Below, one piece after another: positions 27,277 to 36,085 of a stretch of DNA of 64,000 bases (position 1 is its first letter; each line of letters starts with the position of its first letter). The DNA is from Oxalobacter sp. (GTDB lineage Bacteria; Pseudomonadota; Gammaproteobacteria; Burkholderiales; Burkholderiaceae_D): assembly GCA_018384065.1 (NCBI GenBank), contig JAHAYL010000029.1, positions 1 through 64,000 of the forward strand, given 5' to 3'. Made by a program: the position numbers and the translations under genes. Below the pieces are notes generated by a model that was not told the DNA's origin, made no database searches, and worked only from the letters and a program-made list of their open reading frames with translations.

Positions 27277-28126
27277 AGGAGATTGGCTGCCCATCATCCG
27301 CGATGGACCGGTCAGCGGCTCTGCTGTCTTGATGCAGGTTGATGAAGTCATATTTCGTGCGGTCCATCAGGTGTGATGGGACAAGGGTGGACAGGGCTGA
27401 GAAGATGTTCTCCACCCGGCCTTTATACTGTTTTTCCCAATCCCTGACCATCTGTTTGATATGGCGCCGCTGCGGGTTTTCCTGGGCACCGCAAAGCCCT
27501 TTTGGAATCAAAGGGTACTGATGGATTTCAGCGAAACGTTCCAGGTCGGATTCCTTGATGTACGCCATCGGGCGGATGACGACATGCCGTCCGTCATCCG
27601 TCTTGAGTTTCGGTGGCATGCCCTTGATTTTTGCGCTGAAGAACAGGTTCAGGAAGAACGTTTCCAGGATATCGTCACGATGGTGGCCCAATGCAATCTT
27701 GGTGACCCCCAGCCTGTCTGCCAGGTTGTATAGGATTCCCCGGCGCAGGCGGGAACACAGTGAGCAGATGGCCTTGTTCGTCGGTATCAGCCGTTCGATG
27801 ATACTGAAGGCATCCTGGGTCTCAATATGGAACGGGATGCCTTTTTTCTTCAGGTAATCCGGCAGCAGGTCTTTAGGGAAACCCGGCAGGTTCATATCAA
27901 GGTTGACGGCAATCAGGTCAAAATGGATAGGCGCGCGCGATTGCAGGACCATCAGGATATCCAGCAGGGCATAACTGTCTTTGCCACCAGACAGGCAGAC
28001 CATGATCCGGTCGCCTTCCTCAATCATGTTGTAATCTTTCACCGCTTTGCCGGCAAGGCGCAGCAGGCGTTTTGAGAGCTTGTTGTTCTCATAGCCTGCT
28101 TTATGGAACTGCCGGTAAGTCGTCAT
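27239..28126 (-). CDS. ttcA: tRNA 2-thiocytidine synthase TtcA
   Basis: Iron-sulfur ATP pyrophosphatase that thiolates C32 of several tRNAs. 295 aa. The PP-loop [13 protein letters not shown] is near residues 46-58. The cluster cysteines lie in [13 protein letters not shown] and in [11 protein letters not shown], and [17 protein letters not shown] is the family block. It follows folB by 15 bases on the same strand. The C-terminus (after [12 protein letters not shown]) is longer than the core fold needs and overlaps the 3' end of rfaE2 by 38 bases in convergent arrangement. Confidence 0.96.
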   Translation of the reverse strand: MTTYRQFHKAGYENNKLSKRLLRLAGKAVKDYNMIEEGDRIMVCLSGGKDSYALLDILMVLQSRAPIHFDLIAVNLDMNLPGFPKDLLPDYLKKKGIPFHIETQDAFSIIERLIPTNKAICSLCSRLRRGILYNLADRLGVTKIALGHHRDDILETFFLNLFFSAKIKGMPPKLKTDDGRHVVIRPMAYIKESDLERFAEIHQYPLIPKGLCGAQENPQRRHIKQMVRDWEKQYKGRVENIFSALSTLVPSHLMDRTKYDFINLHQDSRAADRSIADDGQPISFMPSDGPSSTTP

Positions 28127-28141
28127 GGCATATGTCCAATA

Positions 28142-28540
28142 TCAGTCTTCGTCTTTGAACCTGAAGACTTCAACGCCGATACTGTCACAGTCTTCATAGG
28201 CAGAAGGTTTTTCAGAAGAAACCCTGACGGCAATGACATCGGGGTGTTCCAGCAGCAGTTTCGCCACATCATCAATCAGGGTTTCCTGCAGGTTGATATG
28301 CCCTTTTGCAGTGCGGGCTGCCAGGGTATCGCGGATGAAGGAATAGTCAATGACTTCTTCCAGCCGGTCATTGACCGGGGTGGAACGGGACAATGGGATG
28401 AACAGGTCGACATTGATGAACATCTTCTGAGCCCCCTTTTTCTCGAAGTCATAGACTCCGATTTTGATCGGTACCTCGAAATTGCGGAGGAAAAAACGCC
28501 GGCAATGACGGAGTTTGGGATGGAACAGCAGTGTGTACAT
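28142..28540 (-). CDS. folB: Dihydroneopterin aldolase
   Basis: Folate pathway enzyme that converts 7,8-dihydroneopterin to 6-hydroxymethyl-dihydropterin and glycolaldehyde. 132 aa. Recognised by CRRFFLRNFEVPIKIGVYDFEKKGAQ, INVDLFIPL, DRLEEVIDYSFIRD and HINLQETLIDDVAKLLL. The ATG at 28540 gives MYTLLFHPKLRHCRR, the usual betaproteobacterial start; a TTG start 30 bases upstream is possible but less likely. Likely in one unit with ttcA downstream, and perhaps hslR upstream (84-base gap). Confidence 0.94.
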   Translation of the reverse strand: MYTLLFHPKLRHCRRFFLRNFEVPIKIGVYDFEKKGAQKMFINVDLFIPLSRSTPVNDRLEEVIDYSFIRDTLAARTAKGHINLQETLIDDVAKLLLEHPDVIAVRVSSEKPSAYEDCDSIGVEVFRFKDED

Positions 28541-28624
28541 GGGAATAGTTCTGTTTAACAGATCAGCCAATCGATAACATATTGTTGAGAGACGGCATTT
28601 TACATCGAAGCAGGCGGGTTGCGG

Positions 28625-29023
28625 TCACCAGCCTGATTTGACCTTCCGGATACGCCGGGCATCCCGTTTCGTCGGGCGCCCCTTTTCGATGGCCTTTGCC
28701 GGTTCAAATGCCAGTTTCCGCATTTCTGCCGCCTGTTTCCGTTTTGTCCGTGATGCCTCTGTCTCTGCATAAAGCTGTTGGGCAATGGGGGCAGACCCCC
28801 GGATGCTGGAAATGCCGATGACCTCAATCTCAAAAGTTTCTTCTCCCCGTTCAATCTTCAACAGGTCTCCCGGTTTCACTTCACGGGCAGGTTTGACCTT
28901 CTGCCCATCAAGATGGATCCGTCCCAGTTCCACAGCATGCTGTGCCAGTGAACGGGTCTTGAAGAAGCGTGCCGCCCATAGCCATTTGTCAATCCGGATG
29001 GAAGTCAGTTCCTGCTGTTTCAT
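28625..29023 (-). CDS. hslR: Hsp15-like S4-domain RNA-binding protein
   Basis: Heat-shock protein that binds stalled free 50S subunits carrying nascent chains. 132 aa. The S4 fold begins IRIDKWLWAARFFKTRSLAQ and continues HLDGQKVKPAREVKPGDLL; the C-terminus is rich in Lys and Arg (EKGRPTKRDARRIRKVKSGW), as in Hsp15. Divergent from the COG1565 methyltransferase. Confidence 0.93.
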   Translation of the reverse strand: MKQQELTSIRIDKWLWAARFFKTRSLAQHAVELGRIHLDGQKVKPAREVKPGDLLKIERGEETFEIEVIGISSIRGSAPIAQQLYAETEASRTKRKQAAEMRKLAFEPAKAIEKGRPTKRDARRIRKVKSGW

Positions 29024-29109
29024 GGGTTGAGGTTGTTACCGGTTGGAACAGGTGTTTGCGGTATTATAAAGCGGTTTCTTCCGTGCAATCCCCCACACCA
29101 TTGAAGACA

Positions 29110-30267
29110 ATGACCGATTTGCCACTGCCAGACAGCGATGCCCAAGAAGTTTCCGGCCGCCTGCATCAACGGATTGCCGCCCGTATCAAGGATGCGGGTG
29201 GCAGGGTCTCTTTCGCCGATTATATGCAATGGGCACTGTATGAGCCGGCATTGGGGTATTACAGCGGTGGGTCAACCAAACTGGGCGTATCCGGTGATTT
29301 TGTGACAGCCCCTGAGTTGGGCAACCTGTTCGGCAGGGCGCTTGCCCGGGGCATCGTGCCATTGCTTGAACAGACAGATGCCCGGATTCTGGAGCTTGGG
29401 GCAGGCACGGGCAGGCTGGCAAAGACGGTACTCTCAGAACTGGATGCACTGGGCATCGCAGTGGAGACGTACAGCATCCTTGACCTGTCTGGTGAGTTGC
29501 GGGAGCGCCAACAGTCCCTGCTGGGCAAAGAAAGCCGTGTGCAGTGGCTGTCTGCCTTGCCAGACCGTTTTTCAGGGGTGGTGCTTGCCAATGAAGTGTT
29601 GGATGCCATGCCCGTGAAACTGGCATGCCTGAAAAGCGGGATATGGTATGAGCGGTGTGTCGCCTGTCAGGAAGGACAATTCCGTTTTGAAGACTGCGCC
29701 GCATCACCGGATTTCCTGTCACAGGCCGCTGAGTCATTGGGCAGGCATGTGGATACCGCTGGACTGCCTGATGGGTATCTGACGGAAATCCATCCTTATG
29801 CATTGGGGTTCATCCGCTCATTGTCAGCTATGATGGGGCAGGGGAAGTCTGCCGCTGTCTTGGTGGATTATGGGTTTCCTGCCCATGAGTATTACCTGCC
29901 GGAGCGTTCAGCAGGCACACTGATGTGCCATTACCGGCATCTGGCGCATGATGATCCATTCCATCTGCCGGGACTTCAGGATATCACCGCCCATGTCAAC
30001 TTCACCGCCGTGGCAGAAACAGCGGCTGAATCAGGATTGGATGTGCTGTGTTATACCAGCCAGGCTGGCTTCCTGATGGCATCAGGTATCATGGACCTGC
30101 TGCCATCCATGGAAGGCAATGATACGGCATCCATCCTGTTGAGGCAGGAAGCGATGAAACTGCTGTCACCTGCTGAAATGGGCGAACTGTTCAAGGTCAT
30201 GGTACTGGGGCATGATGTAATGCCCTCAGAAACCCTGCTGCAGGTGGACCGGAGTGGACGTCTATAA
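29110..30267 (+). CDS. SAM-dependent methyltransferase, COG1565 / NDUFAF7 (MidA) family
   Basis: 385 aa. The family blocks are FADYMQWALYEPALGYYSGG, the SAM-binding LELGAGTGRLA, ILDLSGELRERQ, VLANEVLDAMPVKL and VLVDYGFPAHEYYLPERSAGTLMCHYRH. The eukaryotic homologue NDUFAF7 methylates an arginine of a complex I subunit. The bacterial target is not settled, but complex I is a candidate. The ATG at 29110 is chosen because homology starts shortly after it; an open extension upstream is unrelated. Followed after 58 bases by the repeat protein gene, which has its own -10 box. Confidence 0.88.
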   Translation: MTDLPLPDSDAQEVSGRLHQRIAARIKDAGGRVSFADYMQWALYEPALGYYSGGSTKLGVSGDFVTAPELGNLFGRALARGIVPLLEQTDARILELGAGTGRLAKTVLSELDALGIAVETYSILDLSGELRERQQSLLGKESRVQWLSALPDRFSGVVLANEVLDAMPVKLACLKSGIWYERCVACQEGQFRFEDCAASPDFLSQAAESLGRHVDTAGLPDGYLTEIHPYALGFIRSLSAMMGQGKSAAVLVDYGFPAHEYYLPERSAGTLMCHYRHLAHDDPFHLPGLQDITAHVNFTAVAETAAESGLDVLCYTSQAGFLMASGIMDLLPSMEGNDTASILLRQEAMKLLSPAEMGELFKVMVLGHDVMPSETLLQVDRSGRL

Positions 30268-30283
30268 GGTTTTTTCCGGTGCA

Positions 30284-30292
30284 TGCTATACT
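30284..30292 (+). promoter_or_regulatory. Extended -10 promoter for the repeat protein
   Basis: ATGCTATACT contains TG one base before TATACT (30287-30292). No clear -35 box. Expected start near 30299, about 27 bases ahead of the ATG with a strong AGGAGG (30316-30321). Confidence 0.45.
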
Positions 30293-30325
30293 GGCATTGA
30301 TGGTATCTAACCGACAGGAGGCATC

Positions 30326-30652
30326 ATGAAAAGAATGTTGACCGGTCTGGCAGCTGTGGCTTTGGCATTGGGTTGTGCGTCCACCGTTTCAGCAGGCAAT
30401 GTTGACAGTTCATGCAGTTACAAAGGCAAACGGCTCTATGGCAAGGTCCAGGTTGTCAAATCGTTCCCGGATATCAAGGTCCAGGTCGTCAGGTCTTTCC
30501 CTGACCTCAAGGTCCAGAAAGTAAGCAGTTTCCCGGACAGATGCGGGAAATGGCAGTTTGTGGATTCATTCCCAGACCTCAAGGTCCAGTTCGTGGATTC
30601 ATTCCCGGATGTCAAGATCCAGTATGTGAATGCCTTCCCTGGCAGACCCTGA
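30326..30652 (+). CDS. Small secreted six-repeat protein, septoil-knot (Septknot) like
   Basis: 108 aa. A signal peptide (MKRMLTGLAAVALALGCAST-VSA) is cut before GNVD. From residue 40 the protein is six near-identical 11-13-residue units: KVQVVKSFPDI, KVQVVRSFPDL, KVQKVSSFPDRCG, KWQFVDSFPDL, KVQFVDSFPDV, KIQYVNAFPGRP. Two Cys (30 and 73) could form a disulfide. The pattern matches what I recall of the family annotated as 7(1) septoil knot domain, whose fold was predicted to be knotted; the function is unknown. It has a very good ribosome binding site, suggesting real expression. An alternative reading of the N-terminus as lipoprotein (ALGC) fits the lipobox poorly. Confidence 0.75.
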   Translation: MKRMLTGLAAVALALGCASTVSAGNVDSSCSYKGKRLYGKVQVVKSFPDIKVQVVRSFPDLKVQKVSSFPDRCGKWQFVDSFPDLKVQFVDSFPDVKIQYVNAFPGRP

Positions 30653-30673
30653 AACCTGAAGGGATAGATAGGG

Positions 30674-30708
30674 CAGGGCAATCCCTTTGAGGGGAGGTTG
30701 CCCTGTTT
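30674..30708. terminator. Hairpin between the repeat protein and the lipoprotein gene
   Basis: CAGGGCAA (30674-30681) pairs with TTGCCCTG (30698-30705), followed by TTT. It lies between two converging genes; the T run is short. Confidence 0.55.
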
Positions 30709-30720
30709 CCGTATCAGGGT

Positions 30721-31314
30721 TTATCTGCTGAGCTTGGAAGTGATGGCGGCACGGGACATCGGTTCTGTCCAGATGAAGCCCTTGTCGTTGCGGGTGTCAT
30801 CGAACTTGTCACGGCGCATGTCCATTTCCCAACCACCGCGGCCGGAAGAGGTTTCTGCCCAGCCTTTCAGGCTGATGGCGATTGGCAGCTTGATTTTTGT
30901 GGCATGCTTGTTCTGGAGCTGTTCATAGCCCTTGATGGCGACCTGTTCCAGGATACGCTGTGCCGGTGGCGTACAGCCATCCCGCAGGTAATCGCGGGCT
31001 TTCGGTGTTGCCAGGACTTTCTGCCAGTCCGTTTCGCCAGGCGCAGTGTTGTACAGCCCTTTAAAGAACTGGTGGGAACCTGCCTGCTCGTCCTTGAACC
31101 GGATGTCAAAGGTATAGGCGCCAATATAGTTCCAGAGACCAGGCAGGGAGTCTGTTTTCTTGTAACTGTCAATCTTTACCCATTTACATTGGTATGCTTT
31201 GGTGAGCATTTCTGCCATATCTTCGTCATTGGGGCGTGCACAGCCTGTCAAGGACAGGACAGCAGGCATCATGCACAGGCATAAAAGGGCGGTCCGGTAT
31301 TTCTTGAAGTTCAT
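30721..31314 (-). CDS. Putative lipoprotein, unknown family
   Basis: 197 aa. The signal sequence (FKKYRTALLCLCMMPAVLSLTGC) ends in the lipobox LTGC, so the mature protein would be lipid-anchored at that Cys. The soluble part includes YQCKWVKIDSYKKTD, YTFDIRFKDEQAGSHQFFKGL and ends with a basic helical stretch. I do not recognise the family. Either the ATG at 31323 or the one at 31314 could start it; 31314 has GGATG upstream at a suitable distance. Monocistronic; converges on the repeat protein. Confidence 0.75.
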   Translation of the reverse strand: MNFKKYRTALLCLCMMPAVLSLTGCARPNDEDMAEMLTKAYQCKWVKIDSYKKTDSLPGLWNYIGAYTFDIRFKDEQAGSHQFFKGLYNTAPGETDWQKVLATPKARDYLRDGCTPPAQRILEQVAIKGYEQLQNKHATKIKLPIAISLKGWAETSSGRGGWEMDMRRDKFDDTRNDKGFIWTEPMSRAAITSKLSR

Positions 31315-31426
31315 GGATGGCATCCAAACAGCACTATCGGTTGCAATAAAACAAACATTTTAACTGAAAAACGGCTCATGGAATCATGAAAAGCATAATC
31401 TTGCCATGTCTTCAGGCGGCTTCTGG

Positions 31427-31816
31427 TCAGACGCCCCAGAAAACACTTTCATCGGCTTTGTTGGCGGCTTTCAGCATCTGGAGGAGCGGGTAGGAACGGG
31501 CGGCAAAGCTGACAGTCGGCTCGAAGATGACTTCCTTTTCCCCATCATCGTCTGAATCATCGTTGTCATTTCCTTCGTTCTCTTCTTCAGCGGCTTTTCC
31601 CGCTTCTTTTTTTGCCTGTTCTTCCGCTTTCAGTCTTTCGAGTTCTTTGATTCGCGCGATTTCCTGTTCGATTTTTTCAATCGCAGATGATGTCTGTTCC
31701 GGCGTGATGATGCCCTGCTTGATGTCTTTGCCGAGCAGGTCAAGGATGGGTTTTGCATGCTTGTCGATCATCATGATGTCGGCACTGGCACGGGATTTGA
31801 AAATAACAAGCGCCAT
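31427..31816 (-). CDS. DUF1840 protein
   Basis: 129 aa, cytoplasmic. The N-terminus ALVIFKSRASADIMMIDKHAKPILDLLGKDIKQGIITPEQ is the DUF1840 signature, common in betaproteobacteria. A predicted coiled coil (IEKIEQEIARIKELERLKAEEQAKK) is followed by a strongly acidic linker (about residues 77-93) and a conserved end, FAARSYPLLQMLKAANKADESVFWGV. Function unknown. It starts 11 bases after the comM stop and is probably the last gene of ubiK-comM-DUF1840. Confidence 0.88.
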   Translation of the reverse strand: MALVIFKSRASADIMMIDKHAKPILDLLGKDIKQGIITPEQTSSAIEKIEQEIARIKELERLKAEEQAKKEAGKAAEEENEGNDNDDSDDDGEKEVIFEPTVSFAARSYPLLQMLKAANKADESVFWGV

Positions 31817-31827
31817 GAAAGTGTTCC

Positions 31828-33342
31828 TTATTGAGTTGAAAGAGCTCTTCGATATTGGATTGCTTCAGCGATATGCTGGGGCATAATCTGTGGTGAAGTA
31901 GCCAGGTCAGCGATTGTCCGGGCAATGCGGAGCACCCGGTGGTAGGCTCTGGCAGACCATTGGAAACGGGTCATCGCCGTCTTCAACAGGGTCTCGCCAG
32001 TCTTGTCTGGCTGGCAGTAATGGTCAATCTCGCCTGCCGCCAGCAGGTTGTTCGGTTTGCCTTGGCGGGCTATCTGTATCCGGTAAGCTTTTTCCACCCG
32101 TTGGGCGATGGTCTTGGACGATTCCCCGTCGGCTTGTTGGGTCAGTTCATCCTGTGAAAGCGAGCCAATCTGGATCTGGATGTCGATGCGGTCCAGCAGC
32201 GGACCAGACAGTTTGCGTTGGTAACGGGCGATGGCATCCGGGGTGCAGTGGCATTTCCCAGATGGATGTCCATGCCAGCCACAGGGGCAGGGGTTCATCG
32301 CGGCAATCAGCTGGAACTGGGCAGGGAAGGTGGTCTGCCGGGCTGCCCGTGAGATGGCGATATGCCCGGATTCCAACGGCTCCCGCAGGACTTCCAGCAC
32401 ATGGCGGTCGAATTCGGGCAGTTCATCCAGGAACAGGACGCCATGATGGGCAAGGGAAATCTCACCGGGGCGGGGGATGCTGCCGCCACCGATCAATGCG
32501 ACACCGGATGCCGTATGGTGGGGTGCCCTGAAAGGGCGGACTTTCCAACGGTCGGGTGAAAACCCGCCGTTCAGGGACTGGACGGCAGCGGATTCAACCG
32601 CTTCTGATTCGGTCATCGGTGGCAGGATACCCGGAAAACGGGATGCCAGCATGGTCTTGCCTGCACCAGGCGGACCGCTCATCAAAACACTGTGCCGTCC
32701 TGCGGCGGCGATTTCCAGTGCCCGTTTTGCCTTGAGCTGTCCTTTGACCTCGCTGAAATCCGGGTAATACGGTGTATAGGATTTATCGGAGGGCTGGTAG
32801 GGCTGCAGGACAGGGGCATTGCCAGGACTGTTCAGATGGGCGCAGATATCCAGCAGTGTCTGTGCGGGCAGGATGGTCAATCCCCGGATGAAAGCGGCTT
32901 CATCGGCATTGACCTGGGGCAGGATGAATGCCCTTGGTTCCTGCTGTGCCTGATGGATTGCCCATGCCATTGCCAATGCCCCTTTGATCGGGCGCAGTTC
33001 ACCGGAAAGGGAAAGTTCCCCGGCAAATTCAAAACGGTCAAGCTGATGGGACTGGATTTGCTGTGATGCAGCAAGGATGCCAAGGGCAATCGGCAGGTCG
33101 AACCGTCCAGATTCTTTGGGCAGGTCTGCGGGAGCCAGGTTCACCGTGATGCGTTTTGCCGGCATGTCAAAATGGGCGTTCTGTATGGCGGCACGGACAC
33201 GGTCTTTCGCTTCCTTGACTTCTGTATCCGGCAGGCCGACGATGGTAAAGGCAGGCAAGCCATTGGCGATATGGACCTCGACGGTGACCTCAGGGGCTTC
33301 CATGCCGGCGAGTGCACGGCTTTTCAGGATGGCGAGGCTCAT
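31828..33342 (-). CDS. comM: ComM/YifB family Mg-chelatase-like AAA+ ATPase
   Basis: 504 aa. ComM is a hexameric helicase that promotes branch migration during natural transformation. The N-terminal Lon-like domain (VEVHIANGLPAFTIVGLPDTEVKEAKDR) is followed by Walker A GPPGAGKT, Walker B VLFLDELPEF, and a Cys-rich zinc-like segment NPCPCGWHGHPSGKCHC typical of the family. The C-terminal Mg-chelatase domain ends SARAYHRVLRIARTIADL. ATGA overlap with ubiK. Presence hints that the lineage can take up DNA but does not prove it. Confidence 0.95.
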   Translation of the reverse strand: MSLAILKSRALAGMEAPEVTVEVHIANGLPAFTIVGLPDTEVKEAKDRVRAAIQNAHFDMPAKRITVNLAPADLPKESGRFDLPIALGILAASQQIQSHQLDRFEFAGELSLSGELRPIKGALAMAWAIHQAQQEPRAFILPQVNADEAAFIRGLTILPAQTLLDICAHLNSPGNAPVLQPYQPSDKSYTPYYPDFSEVKGQLKAKRALEIAAAGRHSVLMSGPPGAGKTMLASRFPGILPPMTESEAVESAAVQSLNGGFSPDRWKVRPFRAPHHTASGVALIGGGSIPRPGEISLAHHGVLFLDELPEFDRHVLEVLREPLESGHIAISRAARQTTFPAQFQLIAAMNPCPCGWHGHPSGKCHCTPDAIARYQRKLSGPLLDRIDIQIQIGSLSQDELTQQADGESSKTIAQRVEKAYRIQIARQGKPNNLLAAGEIDHYCQPDKTGETLLKTAMTRFQWSARAYHRVLRIARTIADLATSPQIMPQHIAEAIQYRRALSTQ

Positions 33343-33608
33343 GGTGCTGTGTCAGGCTGGCTGTCTTGTTTGGGCGGTGATGCTTTTGTTTCCAGTTCGG
33401 CAACCCGTTTTTCCAATGCAGCGATGGTGCTGCGCATCTGGGCGATTGCCAGCTTCTGGACTTCAAAATCCTCAGTGGTGACAACATCCAGCTTGGCGAC
33501 AGCTTGTGTCAGCAGTGCCCGGACATTCTGTTCCATGTCTTTCAATGGGGAGTTCTCAATCAGGGGACCGAGGGTCGCCTGCAGGTTGTCCAGAAGCGTC
33601 TTGTTCAT
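33339..33608 (-). CDS. ubiK: Ubiquinone biosynthesis accessory factor UbiK (BMFP family)
   Basis: 89 aa, formed of an amphipathic N-terminal helix and a C-terminal coiled coil (FEVQKLAIAQMRSTIAALEKRVAELETK), as in UbiK/YqiC, which helps the soluble Ubi complex under oxic conditions. The tail is Pro/Gln rich. It overlaps comM by four bases. In many Burkholderiales glnK-amtB lie between this gene and gshA; here only about 195 bases separate them. Confidence 0.88.
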   Translation of the reverse strand: MNKTLLDNLQATLGPLIENSPLKDMEQNVRALLTQAVAKLDVVTTEDFEVQKLAIAQMRSTIAALEKRVAELETKASPPKQDSQPDTAP

Positions 33609-33803
33609 ATCTGTTCCCTTTGACCGTTATCAAAAGAAGGTTTGTCATATGGATAAGGTTATTCTAACAGTGAAACAGCCTGTATCACCAACAGCAGCAT
33701 CAGGCAGGTCGTTGCCGTGGAAGAAGCCGATGTGTTTTCCTGACCTTTGGTAAAATGTCGGGGCAGCGGTACGAATCAGTCAGGAAGGGATGCGAGGGCA
33801 GAG

Positions 33804-35096
33804 ATGATTCCGAATCTGGTGACGGTCATGGATAAACCGGTCCTTGACCTTGAAAAGACATTGATTGATGCAACATCGGTCGTTGAACGATGGTTCCGGA
33901 TGGCATGGCAGGACTATACGCCACCGTTCTACTGTTCTGTTGACTTGCGCAATGCGGGGTTCAAACTTGCACCAGTGGATACCAATCTTTTCCCGGGTGG
34001 GTTCAACAATCTTGCCGCTGATATGCTGCCGCTCGCTGTGCAGGCTGCGATGTCTGCGATTGAGAAATACTGCCCGGAGGCAAAGAACCTTCTGCTGATT
34101 CCAGAGAACCATACCCGCAACACCCATTATCTGGCATCTGTGAGCCGCCTGATGGAAATCCTGCGCCAGACAGGGCTGGATATCCGCTTGGGAACCCTGT
34201 CGGACCAGGTTACCCATCCGGCATCGATGACCATGCCGGATGGCACAACAGTTGCCTTGGAGCCTGTCAAGCGCATCAACAATGGACGCCGGGTGGGATT
34301 GGATGGTTTCAATCCCTGCACCATCCTGCTCAACAACGACCTCAGTGCCGGTACACCGGAAATCCTGCAGGATGTCTATGAACAGAACCTGTTCCCCCCG
34401 TTGCATGCAGGCTGGACTGTCCGGCGTAAAAGCAACCATTTTGCGGCTTATGATGATGTGGTCCGGCGTTTTTCGCGTACCGTCGGTATCGACCCTTGGC
34501 TGGTGAATCCTTATTTCGCGCATTGCCGCGATATCAATTTCGAGGAAAAATCGGGCGGTGAATGCCTTGCGGAACAGGTGAATGCGGTATTGGGCCGTAT
34601 CCGCCGCAAATACCGGGAATACGGCATCAAGAAGAAACCGTTTGTCATCATCAAGGCAGATGCCGGGACTTATGGCATGGGTGTCATGACGGTCAGTGAT
34701 GCCAAGGAGGTCCTCAGCCTGAACCGTCGGCAGCGTAACAAGATGGCGGTCATCAAGGATGGCCAGGTGGTTAGGGAAGTCCTGGTCCAGGAAGGTGTCC
34801 ATTCGCTTGAACGGGTCAATGATGCAGTGGCGGAACCTGTTGTCTATATGATTGACCGTTATGTTGTGGGTGGTTTCTACCGGGTCAATGCAAGCCGTGA
34901 CATTGATGAGAACCTCAATGCCCCTGGCGCAGAGTTTGTCCCGTTGCCGTTTTCCCAACAGCATACGCTGCCGGATGTCTCGGCGGCACCGGGAACCTCA
35001 GAACCGAACCGTTATTATATGTATGGTGTCATTGCGCGCCTTGCCCTGCTGGCAGCGTCTGTTGAACTTGAGAAAACCGATCCTGATATGCAGTAA
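33804..35096 (+). CDS. gshA: Glutamate-cysteine ligase (betaproteobacterial GshA type)
   Basis: First step of glutathione synthesis. 430 aa, matching the Burkholderiales-type family that is distinct from E. coli GshA. Blocks include VDLRNAGFKLAPVDTNLFPGGFNNL, PENHTRNTHYL, NPCTILLNNDLSAGTPEIL, FVIIKADAGTYGMGVM (ATP-grasp-like loop) and VQEGVHSLERVNDAVAEPVVYMID. The ATG at 33804 is used; an in-frame start at 33747 lacks homology. It is followed 14 bases later by gshB, so both steps are co-expressed. Confidence 0.93.
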   Translation: MIPNLVTVMDKPVLDLEKTLIDATSVVERWFRMAWQDYTPPFYCSVDLRNAGFKLAPVDTNLFPGGFNNLAADMLPLAVQAAMSAIEKYCPEAKNLLLIPENHTRNTHYLASVSRLMEILRQTGLDIRLGTLSDQVTHPASMTMPDGTTVALEPVKRINNGRRVGLDGFNPCTILLNNDLSAGTPEILQDVYEQNLFPPLHAGWTVRRKSNHFAAYDDVVRRFSRTVGIDPWLVNPYFAHCRDINFEEKSGGECLAEQVNAVLGRIRRKYREYGIKKKPFVIIKADAGTYGMGVMTVSDAKEVLSLNRRQRNKMAVIKDGQVVREVLVQEGVHSLERVNDAVAEPVVYMIDRYVVGGFYRVNASRDIDENLNAPGAEFVPLPFSQQHTLPDVSAAPGTSEPNRYYMYGVIARLALLAASVELEKTDPDMQ

Positions 35097-35110
35097 AAGG
35101 AGATGTCCTC

Positions 35111-36067
35111 ATGAAGCTGGCTTTTTTCGTAGACCCATTGGAATCTTTCAATCTCAAGAAAGATTCCACGATGGCGATGATGGTGGAAGCATCATCACGG
35201 GGTCACACCATCTATGCTTTCTGCCATCAGGATATCATGCTGGTGGAAGGAAAGGTCTGTGCACAATGCCAGCGGATTGCCCTGACAGGAAGGTATGACG
35301 CTGGCTGGTACCAGGCAGAAGGGATACAGGAAACCGTGCTATCGGATTTCGATGCCGTCATTATCCGGAAAGACCCGCCGTTCGATGTCAATTACCTGAC
35401 AGCAGCGTGGCTGCTTTCCCTGGCGGAAAAACAGGGGGCGAAGGTCTTCAATACCGCTGATGGCATCCTTGCCCATAGTGAGAAACTTTCCATCGCCCAG
35501 TTCCAGCAGTTTTTGAAACCGACGCTTGTTTCGGCGGATGAAGACCGTCTCCGCCAGTTCCATACGCAGTACCAGGACATCATCCTGAAGCCACTCAGCG
35601 GTATGGGGGGCATGGGGATTTTCCGGGTACAGCCCGATGGCCTCAATCTTGGGACCATCATTGAAACGCTGACCGCCAATGGCCAGCGGCATATCATGGC
35701 GCAGGCTTATATCCCGGAGATTGTGGATGGTGACAAGCGGGTATTGCTCATCAATGGGAAAGTTGTTCCGTTTGCATTGGCGCGCATCCCGAAACTGGGC
35801 GAGACCCGCGGTAACCTGGCGGTTGGCGGGACAGGCAGGGCACAGCCATTGACGGTGAGGGACCGTGAGATTGCGGAAACGCTTGCCCCAGAACTGGCAT
35901 CAAGGGGACTGTTCCTGGTGGGGCTTGATATCATTGGGGACTGGCTGACGGAAATCAATGTGACCAGTCCAACCTGTTTCCGTGAAATCACCGACCAGAC
36001 AGGGTTCAATGTCGCCGGCATGTTTATTGATGAACTGGAAAAGGTGCTTTCATCCAGCCAGCATTGA
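35111..36067 (+). CDS. gshB: Glutathione synthetase
   Basis: ATP-grasp ligase that adds glycine to gamma-glutamylcysteine. 318 aa. MKLAFFVDPLESFNLKKDSTMAMM, IIRKDPPFDVNYLTAAWLL, ILKPLSGMGGMGIFRV (ATP-binding glycine loop), AQAYIPEIVDGDKRVLLINGK and EINVTSPTCFREI (metal binding) are all intact. It has a good AAGGAGATG ribosome site. Second gene of gshA-gshB-EIIA-ptsH-ptsI. Confidence 0.97.
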   Translation: MKLAFFVDPLESFNLKKDSTMAMMVEASSRGHTIYAFCHQDIMLVEGKVCAQCQRIALTGRYDAGWYQAEGIQETVLSDFDAVIIRKDPPFDVNYLTAAWLLSLAEKQGAKVFNTADGILAHSEKLSIAQFQQFLKPTLVSADEDRLRQFHTQYQDIILKPLSGMGGMGIFRVQPDGLNLGTIIETLTANGQRHIMAQAYIPEIVDGDKRVLLINGKVVPFALARIPKLGETRGNLAVGGTGRAQPLTVRDREIAETLAPELASRGLFLVGLDIIGDWLTEINVTSPTCFREITDQTGFNVAGMFIDELEKVLSSSQH

Positions 36068-36085
36068 TTGGGATCGGGAAAGGTT

